Shown: in pieces, positions 1 through 12,179 of the stretch | How the letters are laid out: each line of letters starts with the position of its first letter | How positions within the stretch are numbered: position 1 is the first letter of the stretch | Program-made: the position numbers and the translations under genes | Assembly: GCF_003073045.1 (NCBI RefSeq) | Contig: NC_037592.1 | Coordinates: 6,003,924 to 6,067,923 of the forward strand | Direction of reading: 5' to 3' | DNA length: 64,000 bases | Origin: Pomacea canaliculata | Lineage: Eukaryota; Mollusca; Gastropoda; Architaenioglossa; Ampullariidae | The notes under the pieces: model-generated | The model's database searches: none | What the model saw: only the letters and a program-made list of their open reading frames with translations | What the model was told of the DNA's origin: nothing

Positions 1-166
1 ATCATTTCCAGTCGAGCACCACAGGCAATTTTCTCTCATTCAACCATCCGTCTACTTCCCAACCGCTTTACCTTCAAACCAGCCAGTTGAATCGATCTCT
101 CAACTTGTTAAACCTAGCAACCAATCAACCCGACCGGTCTCTGCTGGTGAGAAGAGTCGATTGTCG
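1..166 (+). promoter_or_regulatory. 5' leader of copy A
   Basis: This stretch matches the leader just upstream of the start codon in copies C, D, E and F (cggtcgagcaccacagg near the 5' end, tctctgctggtgag near the start codon). By analogy it is transcribed 5' UTR, with the TATA box just outside the window. Confidence 0.6.
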
Positions 167-3100
167 ATGTTTTCTGCTGAGTCCCGCATCACGATGACAA
201 TGTTGACAGCTATCGTGGTCTTCACCTGCACCTGGCTGTTTGCAAGTAAGAAAAAGACCTCTGACTTATTTTCAATATTTATCAGAAACAAATACAAGAA
301 AATGAAGTAAAAATGACTTGTTTAAACTGAATCGCTTACAGAACACAATTTTATGTAAGTCTATTGTCGTATGTCAGCCATTATTTTTCTGTTTTTGTGT
401 TTTTCCCCCCGCGGTCTGCTGGCCTGTCTTTATGTGAAGGAGCACAGAAGAGGAAAAACTCATAAGAGCGACATCTTATCTTCTGTAATTCTATCTGTCT
501 CGCGATGCCCGAGGCCCTGACATGTTAATTTTAGAGTGTAACTTCTGAGTTGAGCGCAGGTGATGCTCACCTGTATTTTGTTTCAAACTGTCTTTTTATG
601 TTTGAACGTTTCCGCAAGGAAAATGGTGTTGGTTGAGTGAGCAGTAAAACCTTTTAGCCGCAAGTTGAGTGGTCCTGCTTTAATAAGGAGTAAAAGTATA
701 TGTTACCACAAGATGACTTGTCTCTTGGTTTTCCTCATCAACCTCTCCAATGGCTTAATTTTTGCAAGGCGGTTAGGTTCCTAGGGTTTGGTTACTGCGA
801 GGCGACTTTTGTCTTGCTCCTCCCCCCTCCCCTCCCGAATACTAGAGAAGTACATCCGTCTGCTTGTCCCGACTGGATTGCATCACATCTCCATTCGTCG
901 CTGCCTAGTTAACAAGCTTCAAAAGGATCAAAATAATACTGTTCGTATTCTCTTCCGAAGGTTAAAGGCGGATCACACTACACCACTGCAAGCTTCCCCA
1001 GCTGCCAGTCTATTGACTACAAGATCCCACAGTGTGCTGTTGCTGTCTTCACGGCCTTGTCCTGTCACACCTGTCTGTCTTGCCCTGTCACACCTGTCTG
1101 TCTTGTCCTGTCACACCTGTCTGTCTTGTCCTGTCACACCTGTTTGTCTTGTCCTGTCACACCTGTCTGTCTTGTCCTGTCACACCTGTTTGTCTTGTCC
1201 TGTCACACCTGTCTGAGTTACTTATGTCTTATCACCCGAGTCGGTCTCTCCAGTCTGCTTGTGTTAAACTCGGCAAACACTTTTTTTCTAAGCCCAACTG
1301 TCCAGAATTTTCTTCTACTTTTCCTCCAAACCGTGTCTTTTTTTGAAGCCTTCGAATAGTCCTCAAGTACTATATCGTTGAGAAGTATCTTGCTTGACCA
1401 GTCGTACAGCTCCGCCCTTTCCGCGTCTTCATCCGTGGAATGTTATCTTTCCGCCGAGGGTTATGTTTGGTTCGTCCCTGGTCTTTCGTGTGCAGCTCGT
1501 ATCTACAGCGCTTTGTTGTTGTTGTTGTTGTTGCAGTTGCTGTTGTTGTTGTTGTTGTAAAAGTTACAGTGTGATGTAAAATGGCGGCGTGTTTCAGATG
1601 CAGACTCCACAACGTGTCCTGAAGCACTCGCCTGTACTAGTAAAGGCTCACCAGGTCTTAATTGCAGGTATCTCAGATTCTTACTTTGAGTATCCACCCT
1701 CGCATTTACATCTTTTTCACAGGCAATCTTCACAATTAGTTTCGGTTTTCTGACATCGGATCATTTACATGAGCCACATTCGAGATTTGCAAATTAAACT
1801 TCCACGAAAAACAGAACCTCTTTGAAAATGTGCAAAGTGTTCAATAATTAAAGTTGTTTGAGATACTATGTTATCATCAATATCTACATTTACTATATTT
1901 TACCTCTATATCGCCTGTAGCATCTTTGGAATGTATGTAATACTTCACTCACTGCGATTTCTTGGCTGTTGGTGCGTGCGTGTGTGTGTGTGTGTTTGTG
2001 CGTGCGTTTATCGGCGAAAAAAAAAGTGGTTTCACTATTTATATATCTATATGCACACACATTGCTAGATCACTTCAATGTGTAATCTTTCAGTGACTAT
2101 GATACTTACTTCAACTGCTTGAGTACCCTTCCTGCAAGCTGCGGTGTGAACCAGAGCATGGCGATCATTAAGGCCTTGGTTCAGCCTGCGAAGGACTTTT
2201 GTAATGGTAATAAGGCTAACCCATTCACAGAGATTGTTGATGATGCATACAGAAACCTTTCCATAGAGTAACTTTCTGTATCTGCAGAAAAGAGTAAATG
2301 ATTTTTGAAGTAATTGACATTCATTAATTTATTAGTCTCTTTTAACACTACAAAGCTCGTTATAATTTCAATATTTAGATATTCCTGAACTTTCATTATG
2401 TGTTCTACAGGGCTCTTGCATAGAGTATTTTTGCTATGAAAATACCCAACAAATTTTGTTCACTCATTGATAGCCAGTCTGTTTTCAGACACTTTTGCAA
2501 ACGGTTTTTAGTTGTACACCTCTTGTCATCCCTCTGAGAGCAATGCCAGTGTTTGTGAGCGGCCACGATGGACTGCTAACTCGAATTATCGATGAATTCT
2601 AAAATGACTTCTAGAATGGACTGGCTGCCATCAAGTACAAAACTGCATCTGGCATAAGAAGTAACCACGCGTTGTCACCTTCCTAGTCTAGAAGAGGCCA
2701 CCTGTCTGAGATATTTCAGTCCTGCAAGACAGGTCGCTCGGTACGCTCTGTTAATACAGACCTTCTGTATTTGCCACATAGCAAACGAGAGTAAACGAGA
2801 CTCATACAGCAGCCGCTATTTCCTTTTTTGGGCTTTTTATCTCAAAAGCCTTCTCCTTGTCAGACATAAACAAGGTGTGATTGCGCTTTGCTTCACAAGG
2901 AGTCTACCACAGTCCACACCTGTGTAGGATGGTACACAAGCTTCCTTTTCTCGTTTTGTCTCTGTGAAAAATCCACTTGAAGCGAGTTTATGTCCCTCTT
3001 ATCTTACCACAACACAGCGATTGCGATAGACACTACGTCAATGGCGACAAAGACGACGACGACGACGACGACGACAATGATGATGGTGATGATGAAGGTT

Positions 3101-3187
3101 TATTTTAGAAGTATGACGCTTAAGTCATTTTAAGTAGATTAAGATACTTTTATGCATCAAATAGACTTGTAGTCTATGCCCGTAGTG

Positions 3188-3218
<31 letters not shown>

Positions 3219-3219
3219 C

Positions 3220-3256
<37 letters not shown>

Positions 3257-5618
3257 ACTCATGATTTTAGTCAGAGACTGACAGTTATTTGGTTGATTGA
3301 TTGGTCAGCCCTCACATCTCAGTTATCCAAAATCAACTCGTGTCTGAGCTATGGAGAATGCCTACAGAAAACTACGTGGGGCCAGAGTTTAAACGCATCT
3401 ACTCAGCCCATAGAAACTGTGATTGAACATGCATTCGGACTGCTCATCAACAACTTTTGCGGGTAAGAAACATTCATGGTTCGTAGCCGAGATATGTTAT
3501 ACCATCATGTGCTATGGCTAAGATGTTGGGCTTCTCATGGGTGAGCATTAATGTTTTATGACTAGAGTGGAATTATAATTAAACATTTATTAACTATACA
3601 TGCTCTGCAAGGCTCTGTCCATTTATTTGTACATTTGAGTTTGTTGTAGATATATTCATACTGTCGTTTAGTTCTATAAACATTTTGTCTCATTTACTGG
3701 CCTAATGAATAATGGAGAAAATCTAAATTTATTAATTTTAGTTTTGGACTTTTATTTAGGAAGTTAAATATAAAGTAGCTGTAAATTAGTTTTATTTGTT
3801 TATTTGCAACAAACTCTTGAGACCTCAATCTTGACAGTAGACTTGAAATGGAGAAAACATGGCGTGGAGATGACCGAATGCAGGAAAGTCTTTGTATCTC
3901 TTGCGAAGACCATATCATCATTAACCAAGGCACAAAATAACTTAACTTGAGGTGATTCTCAATACATATGTGCAAACTGAAATAATTTGTGCACATGAAA
4001 TGATCTTCAGATTCGAGGAAGAAATACAGAAGCATAAAAAGGAAAAAGTCAAAGAGTGGACAAGCCTGTTATTTAGTCTAGTTAGGTGCAATATATTCTT
4101 TTGTTGATTGGATACAGTTGGGTGACCTGAAGAGGCAGGAAGAGGTCAGCCAGGCAGACAATATTAGTGTACAATATTAAATGTAATATAAATTCGTTTA
4201 CCTTTAAAACCCATTAGCCAACGGTCGAGCTGGGACTATTCTAGGTAGGTGTTTATGTGTAGACGATTGTGACTTGTCTGTAGGCGTGTATCTCAACAAC
4301 GAAATTGTATATTTACCCAGATTTGGATAAAATAGTATCTTGCAATAAACTTAGAAATATTTCCACCTAACCAAATCTTTAAACAGATCCCTGCTATCAC
4401 AGAAAACCGAATCAGCCTAAGAGATGGCGGTAAGGTGTATCACGTGGATGCTATGCTAATGTATTTTGTATGTTAGCAGGAAAAAAAACCACAAAATAAC
4501 ACTGAAAACCGGTATGTGAAGTTGACATTAACCTTAATCTCGATTTCTGCAAATTTCATATTACATTTGAAAAAATATATAAGATAAATAACCATTTTAT
4601 TTTGCAACGATTAATCAGTATTGCTTGTGAAAGCTGATATTACATTATTATTATACTAGCAGATCAACTGTTTTGTTACCTGATATTGAGAAGACATTGC
4701 CACTTATTTTGCAAATGATTCTTAATATTAATATTATACATTACAGCAAAATTTATTTTTTAATTGATTACCGAATTTATACCTGATTTAATCCGCTGTT
4801 TCGTCATAATCTTGAATCCGAGATTATGTGATTTGAGAACTTTTGTTTGTTGCTCAGAGTTATGGAAGACATGGCTGCTTGTGTAGTAAATGAGATTCTA
4901 GCTGAACGATGTTCCTTCACTAACGACTTCTCGAATACCACGAAACATGCCAAGCATGATATTGACGATGTATGTAACGGAAAGGGTATGCAGACTTTTT
5001 CTTTTTGTTGTTTGTTTGTTTGTTTGTGTTTTTTTGGGGGGTTTCTTCTTTTGTAAATAAAAAAAAAAATCAAAGTAACGTCAGAAAATTGTTCAGTTGA
5101 TGTTCATATTACTATTCTTACGATACGTGAAGATAGAAATATGTCTTGTGATGTGTTGTGCACTCAAACCATAATAGTCAAGTAATCACAAAGAAAGAGG
5201 ACACAAAGTCATTATTGGATTCCGTGGCATCTTGTTGTCGCTTTCAAAATTTAATTAAAATTTTGTCTTTAGACATGGCTCTACATAAACATTTGTTTAT
5301 CTGTGACAGGAAAAGGCTAGCGAACCATACATTAGAGGAAATTTATTCTGTTAAATATACGCTGAAGAAATTTCATGGGGCAGGCGAGAAACATGTACAA
5401 CAGGGATACAAAGTATAGTAATTCACTAGAAGAAAGAATAAAGTTGTATGATACTTCTTGCTCGATCCCTTTAGTATGCATGTTTTCACCCATCAGTAAT
5501 TTTAGCGACCGTTTAGTAATATCTGGAAAACATTTTATTTTCAGGAACTGGAGGTAACCTCATGATACACGCAGCCCTCATTCTCATTGGTGCAGTCATC
5601 GCAAGTTTTATCAAATAA
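167..5618 (+). CDS. Copy A: two-module cysteine-rich secreted protein with GPI-like tail (six exons)
   Basis: Exons 167-245, 1598-1667, 2094-2206, 3309-3462, 4858-4985 and 5545-5618 join into one open frame of 205 codons plus TAA; all introns are GT/AG. Exon 1 gives a signal peptide (core LTAIVVFTCTWLFA). Exons 2-3 hold cysteines spaced C-x5-C-x9-C-x8-C-x7-C-x19-C. Exons 4-5 hold a second set ending C-x8-C-x9-C-x20-C. Exon 6 encodes a hydrophobic tail (LMIHAALILIGAVIASFIK) of the kind removed during GPI attachment. Glycosylation sequons NQS, NAS and NTT are visible. It is the most divergent intact copy, and its exon 2 ends with a Cys codon plus AG, as in copy G and as exon 4 does in all copies. 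An in-frame second ATG lies at 194. The promoter lies left of the window. I do not recognise the family; the gene model is strong, the function unknown. Confidence 0.75.
1061..1214 (+). repeat. 23-bp minisatellite, about 7 units
   Basis: Tandem units contain CACACCTGTCTGTCTTGTCC with one C/T variant. The single-copy equivalent is in the LINE fragment of copy C (near 30886), so the array is a local expansion of LINE sequence. Each unit carries a CACCTG E-box, probably by chance. Confidence 0.85.
1512..1559 (+). repeat. (TTG)n microsatellite
   Basis: A near-perfect TTG run with one interruption, at the end of the LINE fragment. It creates spurious poly-Leu, poly-Cys and poly-Asn frames. Confidence 0.9.
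3186..3255 (+). repeat. (TTG)n microsatellite in intron 3 of copy A
   Basis: An interrupted TTG run begins about 55 bases upstream of the exon 4 acceptor. It opens a poly-Val frame that runs into real exon 4, but that reading is not a gene start. Confidence 0.9.
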
Positions 5619-5619
5619 A
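5614..5619 (+). promoter_or_regulatory. Poly(A) signal overlapping the stop codon of copy A
   Basis: AATAAA contains the TAA stop. The same overlap occurs at the ends of copies C, D and E, which would give a very short 3' UTR. Confidence 0.5.
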
Positions 5620-7380
5620 AGAAGCAAGACTACCTTTCACAGAACTTTCTGACATGCAAAATACTTTCCTCATATAATATTTCTTGCTGTTAATATTTGT
5701 ATTCATTTTTTTCCAGAAAGCTTCTACAGATGTTAACATCTATTTTAAAAAAAACAAGCTATCCATGTTATATTGTTCTATTATACATTATATTTTGGTC
5801 TGCTTTTAATTCACCAATATTATTGACTATTTGATACGCTGTATTGACAAATTATTTGCGAATATAATTGTTCCTTCTTTATAAAAAGACTAACATTTTT
5901 TAACTGGTATATTAATGTAGCTACTAACATGTTAATTTTTTGCAAATTTTATTTTGTTTTGCTGTCTTTATGCGACAATTTGTAAATCATTCCTTCTACG
6001 TTAATGGCGATGTGATTGTCCTGGTATTCAGTCTTTCTATCAGTAATAACGAACATAATTATCAAACAACATGTTTTGAAAACAGTTTGCATTGTCAGAA
6101 TCATCTTGATGAGGGAAGGGAGGCTATCGTCGTAAGATCATTTAAAGTCGATAAAGAGTTATGCGCCAATGATAGCCAATGTTCATGTTAAGAGGACTTC
6201 ACGAACAATAAACATTTCACAATGTTTCGTAGCAACATTTTTTTTTTCATAAGTTATAAAAGAAACAATTTAAGTCATTAGCCTTACTAACAGTATCGAC
6301 AACCTGCAATAAAAAATAAACTGTTTTGTTTACACTTACGGTATTCATGTTATAATTCTTTGTTTGTTGTTGTTGTTTTTTTGTTCTTGCTATCATAGTG
6401 CCTTCGAATATGTTAAGTAAAACTCGAGCACATATTCTACATTCAATAAATTTTCATTTATTGGATGATCAGTCTTGAAATTGCACGTACCAGGTAAGTG
6501 AATACAACATACACACATCCTGTGGACTGTTGGCGGCTACACAGACCGAGCACGGACACTCGTCAACCAAACGATGATGAATTATATCGTATGATACTTG
6601 TAGTTGGATCAGCTTTGATCAATAAAAGAACTTAAATATGTACTGAATAATAAAAAACATGTATTCTATTATCTAACCCATAAATAAAGATTTTCAGACA
6701 GGAACTTGATGTTATTAATAAAGCAAAAATTAGAAGGAAAAACCCGAGTGATTGATGACAAGGTATAAAGACTATGTCATATATTGATTGCAGGTCGATT
6801 GAACAAATAACACTGAATTCGATGATCGTGTACTTTTCAATGTGGTCACACTCATGTGATCATGAAAGTTCTCTCTCTCTCTCTTCCTGTGCAGCCGGAC
6901 ATGCACGATGAAAGTCTGTAAACCCGATCACCACCCCAACATGATACTCCCCTTGCTATTCATTTGAGCTGATGCTGATTCATTTGCCATTCATTTGCCA
7001 TGATAATTATGTCAGGTTAAGCTGACCCAATGAATTATTAACCATTAGCATGTTCGCTGATGTTTTATGTTTTCCCCTGCTGCGTACGTGCCAGTCACTG
7101 GAAAAGCAAACTTTAGCACACTACTGAGGACTAGTCGGACTCGAGAGAGGGACAATTGAAACAGGAAACCAGCGACAACAACAAAATTTGTGACATCACA
7201 GAACAGCGTCCCTTCTCCTACGCCATCATCATCCCTTCCTCTCTTCACTCTTTTCATCTAGTTTTATGATAAACCTCAGGCTCCCATCAATATGTGGAGC
7301 CAAAAAAAATAAAAAAAGAAACAACGGCCATTGTGTAGACGAGTTTCTCCCTCCCAAACTGATCAATGTGTATTCCGTTC
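5620..7380. other. Intergenic stretch after copy A
   Basis: AT-rich DNA with short (CT) and (TTG) runs. I see no exon with family cysteine spacing and no transposase or RNA gene. The 83-codon frame at 5940-6191 has no domain, splice support or relative in the array. Confidence 0.5.
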
Positions 7381-7388
7381 CCAGAAGA

Positions 7389-7416
7389 GGGAACTTTCAC
7401 TTTCGCTTTTGCTTTC
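7389..7416 (+). promoter_or_regulatory. Interferon-response-like element with overlapping kappaB-like site
   Basis: CTTTCACTTTCGCTTTTG reads on the minus strand as spaced GAAA blocks (GAAAGCGAAAGTGAAAG after two weaker blocks), matching the GAAANNGAAA pattern bound by IRF proteins. It directly abuts GGGAACTTTC (7389-7398), one base off a kappaB consensus. It lies about 100-130 bp upstream of the orphan signal-peptide ATG at 7517. The motif is seen; its activity is inference. Confidence 0.4.
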
Positions 7417-7516
7417 ACCTTCCCAGAACGACCGTTCAGCACACTTGTGAATCATTCATTGTTTCCTCGGGGAGGATTGACACACTCGGTGTTTGCAGTA
7501 CAGTCCACGTTTGAGG

Positions 7517-7568
7517 ATGCTTTGGGCTCTTGCACTTCTCGTCGCTGCTCGTTACGCAGGATGTCATG
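7517..7568 (+). CDS. Orphan signal-peptide exon
   Basis: ATG opens 17 codons reading MLWALALLVAARYAGCH, a compact signal peptide, then one base and a GT donor (phase 1). This phase matches exon 2 of copy B at 9426, whose own first exon is cut off, so the exon could serve as an alternative first exon for B. The dead Harbinger element lies between them. It is not a relative of the family's usual first exon, and I found no other partner exon. It may also belong to an unrelated gene that has lost its remainder. Confidence 0.35.
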
Positions 7569-7939
7569 GTTTGTTGATTTTTTTATTCATTTTAACCAGC
7601 TCATTCTCTCCAGAATTTTTTTTCTTAGCCATTGTTTATCTATCTCGCTAATAACTAAAAATCCTGTTCCAGAGATATGTTGAGCTTTTTGTCAGTATTT
7701 GCATGCAGTTCTGCATTTGCTAGCGTGCTTTTTTAATAATATTTTTTAAAGCAACGGATTGCACGCATTTCTCTAGCAAGACAAAGATTCAGTAGCTTTA
7801 CATCGTAATGCTAAAATAAAAGGCTGGTCAAGAGGTATTGTCTGGTTGTTTCCTGCTTAAATAATATCGCTTGTACGGCAGTTATAGTACTGATTAACTT
7901 ATAGTAATGTATGTTTTAAATATTCACACTCTGTGTGTG

Positions 7940-8760
7940 TTTGTGAAGATGCATAGCATCAAAGCCCTTTCTGCATATATAGTTCTTCCGTCTTGGCACT
8001 GAAGTTCCAAGGATGGGAACATTGGTGCCATCAAGAGCACCCACATCACCCGGCATTCCAGCTTTCTTCTCCCATTTTTCAGCTAGCTTTTGAAGGGCAT
8101 CCCTTTCTGACTATTGGATGACATCACCTTGCTTTGCAACGAGTGTGCTGCAGATAGCATCAATCATCCTTGTAGTGAACCCTTGTTCATTGCCAACTAT
8201 CTGCCACACTGCGATGCCAGCAACCACAAGGTGGCAAGCAGCTTGATTCTACTGTTGAACCCTCGTTCCTGCGGCAGATGAGGCTCAATCCAAACCTGGG
8301 GAACCTGAAAAATTTCACAAAAAATCTCTTTGAAAATTTGTGCTTATCTTGTGTGTATGAGCATAATTATCGATACGTTTATTGCATGCATTTATTTATA
8401 TATGTAAGACGTTTACATTCCCTATGATTGGTTTTGGCATTTTTTATTTATATTTTATTAAGTTTATTAAATTTTACTTTATTTACATTTTATTACATAA
8501 ACTTAGATCAAAGGCGTCCAGAAACATTCGAAAGTGAGATTTGGACTGGTATTCGAGTATCGTGGAGCGGCGACTTCGACGAAATGATCCTTGTGCTGGA
8601 GTTTTCACTTTAGTCCTGATTTACTTCTGTGGACAGGTGGACCGCAAGCTCGATATTCATTTGCGACAGCTTGGCTACAGCACTTCGGGGTGTAGCTTCC
8701 CAAACAAAGACTGCATTCAAACCTCGCCTCATGTCAGCCATCTTGAAGCTCTGTCTTCCG
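7940..8760 (-). pseudogene. Decayed PIF/Harbinger-type transposase
   Basis: Read on the minus strand, a broken coding sequence runs from MADMRRGLNAVF (near 8740), through an N-terminal segment SHFRMFLDAFDL, to the nuclease core GDVGALDGTNVPI followed by NYICRKGFDAMH. The DG-T-N-V-P-I block corresponds to the GAIDGTHIPI signature of HARBI1-like DDE nucleases, and Y-x-x-RKG follows as in that family. At least one stop (after KQGDVIQ) and one frameshift interrupt it, and the C-terminus is missing. It lies between the orphan signal exon and copy B. Confidence 0.65.
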
Positions 8761-9071
8761 GCGAGCTCTGCGTTGCACAGGGACCGCACCGCTAGCTTGG
8801 CTCAGTTCGCTACGTGCTATGCAACACACCGCTGTTTAAGATATATTGGACCTTTCTCCACTGCAACCCCACGAAAACGGGGTCACACTCAGCTCACTTT
8901 TCGTGAAGAAACCAATCGAAGATGCTCACACCTGTGCGCAAACGTCAATCAATGCACTGCACCACTTCCGGTCGAGCACCACAGGTCTCTGCTGGTGAGG
9001 AGAGTCGATTGTCGATGTTTGCTGCCGAGTCCCTCATCACGATGACAATGTTGACAGCTATCGTGGTCTTC

Positions 9072-9312
9072 GCGATGCTCCGCAGATACTTGAAGCGGTC
9101 TGTTTCAAGGATTTTCTCTTCTTGAGGTCGGATTGGGAGTTCCTGCTTGTTGTTGATTCTCATCACTTCGATCTTCTTTCTGTTGACCTTTAAACCATTC
9201 TTCTCTGCTTCCTCTGATAGCTTCCTCAGTTTGGTTTGAGCATGTTGCTGCCGATTAGATTGGAGACTAATGTTGTCTGCAATATATTTAATAGTCGATG
9301 GTATATTCAATA
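9072..9312 (-). mobile_element. LINE reverse-transcriptase fragment cutting exon 1 of copy B
   Basis: The minus strand encodes a stretch including KLRKLSEEAEKNGLKVNRKK, then VMRINN and FKYLRSIA. This is the typical 'A-L-G-L-x-I-N-x-x-K-T-x-V-M' and 'F-K-Y-L-G-S' region just after the catalytic core of non-LTR reverse transcriptases. Both ends are truncated and a long (AAT)n run follows on the plus strand. Confidence 0.65.
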
Positions 9313-9315
9313 GTG

Positions 9316-9317
9316 TT

Positions 9318-9366
<49 letters not shown>

Positions 9367-9369
9367 CAA
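9316..9369 (+). repeat. (AAT)n microsatellite
   Basis: A near-perfect AAT run adjoining the LINE fragment, in intron 1 of copy B. Confidence 0.9.
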
Positions 9370-10699
9370 CTGCTGTTGTTATTGTAAAAGTAGCAGTATG
9401 AGGTCAAATAGTTGTTGTGTTTCAGATGCAAAGTCTACAATGTGTCCTGAAGCGTTCAACTGTTTAAAGATACACTCACCAGACGATTTGTGGTAGGCCA
9501 AATTCTTTCTTTGAGTCTTTACTCACTTATTTCCATCTTTTTCACAGGCTTTCACATAAACTTACATGTAATAGACACGTAAAGTTATATTATTAGTGTA
9601 TTTTATATATATCACTCTGTATTTGTACAAAACACACAATGTGTGTGATTATTTACAATAGCATATGAAACACAAGGGCAAAGTATGACATCTTAGGACC
9701 AGAATGTAAATGTCTATCAACACCGTACGAAGCATGCGTACATTTACAACATATCTCTCACGTTTATAAACAATACACAGCATGTGTGTGTGTGTGTCTG
9801 CAACACACAATGATTGTGATTAGGTAGACCACACGCCACGTAGGAGGTTGTGAACCATGTGATTACCTGCTATGCTATCTGCTTAGCCCATCAGAAGCTA
9901 CCTTCACCTGTCTGAGTAACCTGCGCAACACCTGCAAGGTGGACGAGAGTAAAGTGACCTTTATGGACTTGCAGCCTTATGTACAGAACGTGTGTCATGG
10001 TAAGGGAAGTCACTCAGATTGCTGTTGATGTTCTGGGAAAAATCTTTATTATATGGTTAAAATCCTCTATTACAAAAGAATCATTGCACTTTTTTTATCT
10101 ATTGGTTTCCATAAAGAAAAGAAAAAAAACCGTTAGAAAAGAAAACATGAGAGATTTTATTTCTGTAACACATACACAACTGCAGCATCTACCAAGCATA
10201 ATATACACTGTTAATATTTTATATCATTTTTAAAGATTCTGCAACATAAATGGATCGAAAAATCCGTGAAATGATACAGGTGAAGATCCCTGCAATAAAG
10301 AAGTAGTTGAAGGACAATGAAGGAACTGACTGATTGGTTAATTGATTGATTACCAGAATTCAAAGATCATCTTTCTGAAATTTCATCGTGTGCGACCTTT
10401 GATGCCTGCCGTGAGAATATCAAAATAAGTCAGATCATGGGAGCATCTCCAGAGGAACAGGAAAAGATGTCTGGACTCTTGGTGTCATCCGACACCTACT
10501 GTAGGTAAGACCTGGCCCCGTATGCATGAAAATCGACTGAGGATAACTCCAATTAGCTGCTAGTCCCGGAAAGCTAGTCGGGACCTACTCCCGATTACGG
10601 TCTCTCCGGATTCCGCATGCACGAAGCGCTAATCGCCCTCAACTAGCTCTCCGGGCCTGGCTGCGGGAAAACCCGGTGGCTGTCAGTGGAGGTGAAGGA

Positions 10700-12170
10700 G
10701 GCTAACTACTTCCTATCGTCACCTCGTTCTTTCCTTACATCGAACTGTCGTCTCTGAGGTCCCACCTACTTAATTAGCAAGTCATTGTCTAAATGTTAGG
10801 TATTTGACCCTGTTGTAGTGAGTCAAGTGACTCAGAGTGTGAGGCAGCGATCTCTCACCAAGGTGTTTGCGAGGTTACTAGCGGAGACAAAGAAAATAAA
10901 CAAAGGGGCTGGCGAAAGGATTTGTCAGAGAGTAGAGGGGTATGCGATGTCAATTATCAAAGGGAGTTGTATCTTGTGACTATATTACATGTGCAAAAGT
11001 TTAAAATGTTCAAGAAATAAACATATGGGCAAGGCTAACTTCAGCGTTCCGACATTGCTTGTAGAGATCTCCCTCAAGCATCGTGTTTTATTTGGTAATC
11101 ACAGTCACAGTCGCAGCCTAAAAAAAAATCATGAGGAGTCAACATGCAAAAGGTGAATACCTGCATGTGGGGTGGCACTAGAAGTGCCCAGAGTGCAAAG
11201 ACAAATGAAGAGCCTTGAGCCTTGAAATGTAAATATTGACTATATATAGCCTGTGTTCAGTCAAAGGTTGTGTTCGTTACATTATTACACTGATAACCCA
11301 GATGATGTATAATTTAAACAGTTGAAAGCAAGTGACTGTTTAGTATGCACACATCGATGGAGGAGTTCATTGCATTATAAAGTGTCTACACACATGCTAA
11401 ACACACAGAGTGGCATTTAGAGAGGGCAACATTGTAGTTATATATGAAAACTGCTTTATACATTGGCTGAACATGGTGATTCCAACACACAAAATAAAAT
11501 GTCATTGACCAGTGACAACATTAGTAATACCAGAGGTCAACTTTAAGTCTGCTAAGTTACAAACCAAGTGCTCAGTAACAAAAAAAGTGGTACATCGTAA
11601 AAGAATGATGGCTTGATAAAAAAATCCTAGTTTCCTACATCTATTCTAGGACCATACCCTTCACACTCACACACCTTTCACTTAGTATTCAGCAGTTGAA
11701 ATGATAAAGGAAAATGATTTTGTGTATATATTATTTATTGCTTCTGCACTTTTGGAATAGCATTAGGTTTGCCTGAATTTCAATAAAACAAGTTCTCCTG
11801 CAGCGACATGTTCAGATATTGAGTAAATGCCAATTTCCTGACAAGTTACTAATTGCAACAAAAACCCAAATTCTTCTGCTTGACACCAATGATCTTATAA
11901 CTAACATGGGCAATTTTGTTCAAGCTGTTCCTATCATGGGCAGACAAGCACATCATTTGTCATGTTTAACCAGTGCTTGTATTTGTGGGGATTTCATTTT
12001 ATAACTACTTTAAGAATTCTTGAAGAAATATTTTGTGTAATGTAGCACTACTCAGTTCATCCCTTACATCGATCTTCACCAATGCACTTAGTTTATGTTT
12101 TTCAGAGTGTCATCAGTTTGTGAAGCTTATGCTTCAAGAATCTTTATTTTTTTCACCCTTTCAAGGGTAT
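10700..12170. other. Left interior of the insertion, no gene recognised
   Basis: Unique-looking AT-rich sequence. The frames present are short, and I see no convincing domain, splice chain or RNA gene. Confidence 0.4.
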
Positions 12171-12179
12171 TGAGATATT

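Larger units (their letters stand above)
846..1560 (+). mobile_element. 3' fragment of a CR1/L2-like LINE in intron 1 of copy A
   Basis: The sequence matches fragments in intron 1 of C, D and E that end in reverse-transcriptase C-terminal coding (FKSGLKTFLVGKYLA then stop in the E copy) followed by a (TTG)n tail just upstream of exon 2. Here the coding is decayed and part has expanded into a minisatellite. The LINE class is inferred from the C-terminal pattern only. Confidence 0.5.

Noticed and set aside
3176..3466. 96-codon frame with a poly-Val start
   Set aside because: The start lies in a TTG microsatellite. Only the part from 3309 is real, as exon 4 of copy A.
5940..6191. 83-codon frame with hydrophobic start and six cysteines
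   Set aside because: No TATA, no splice context, no relative in the other copies, and cysteine spacing unlike either module.
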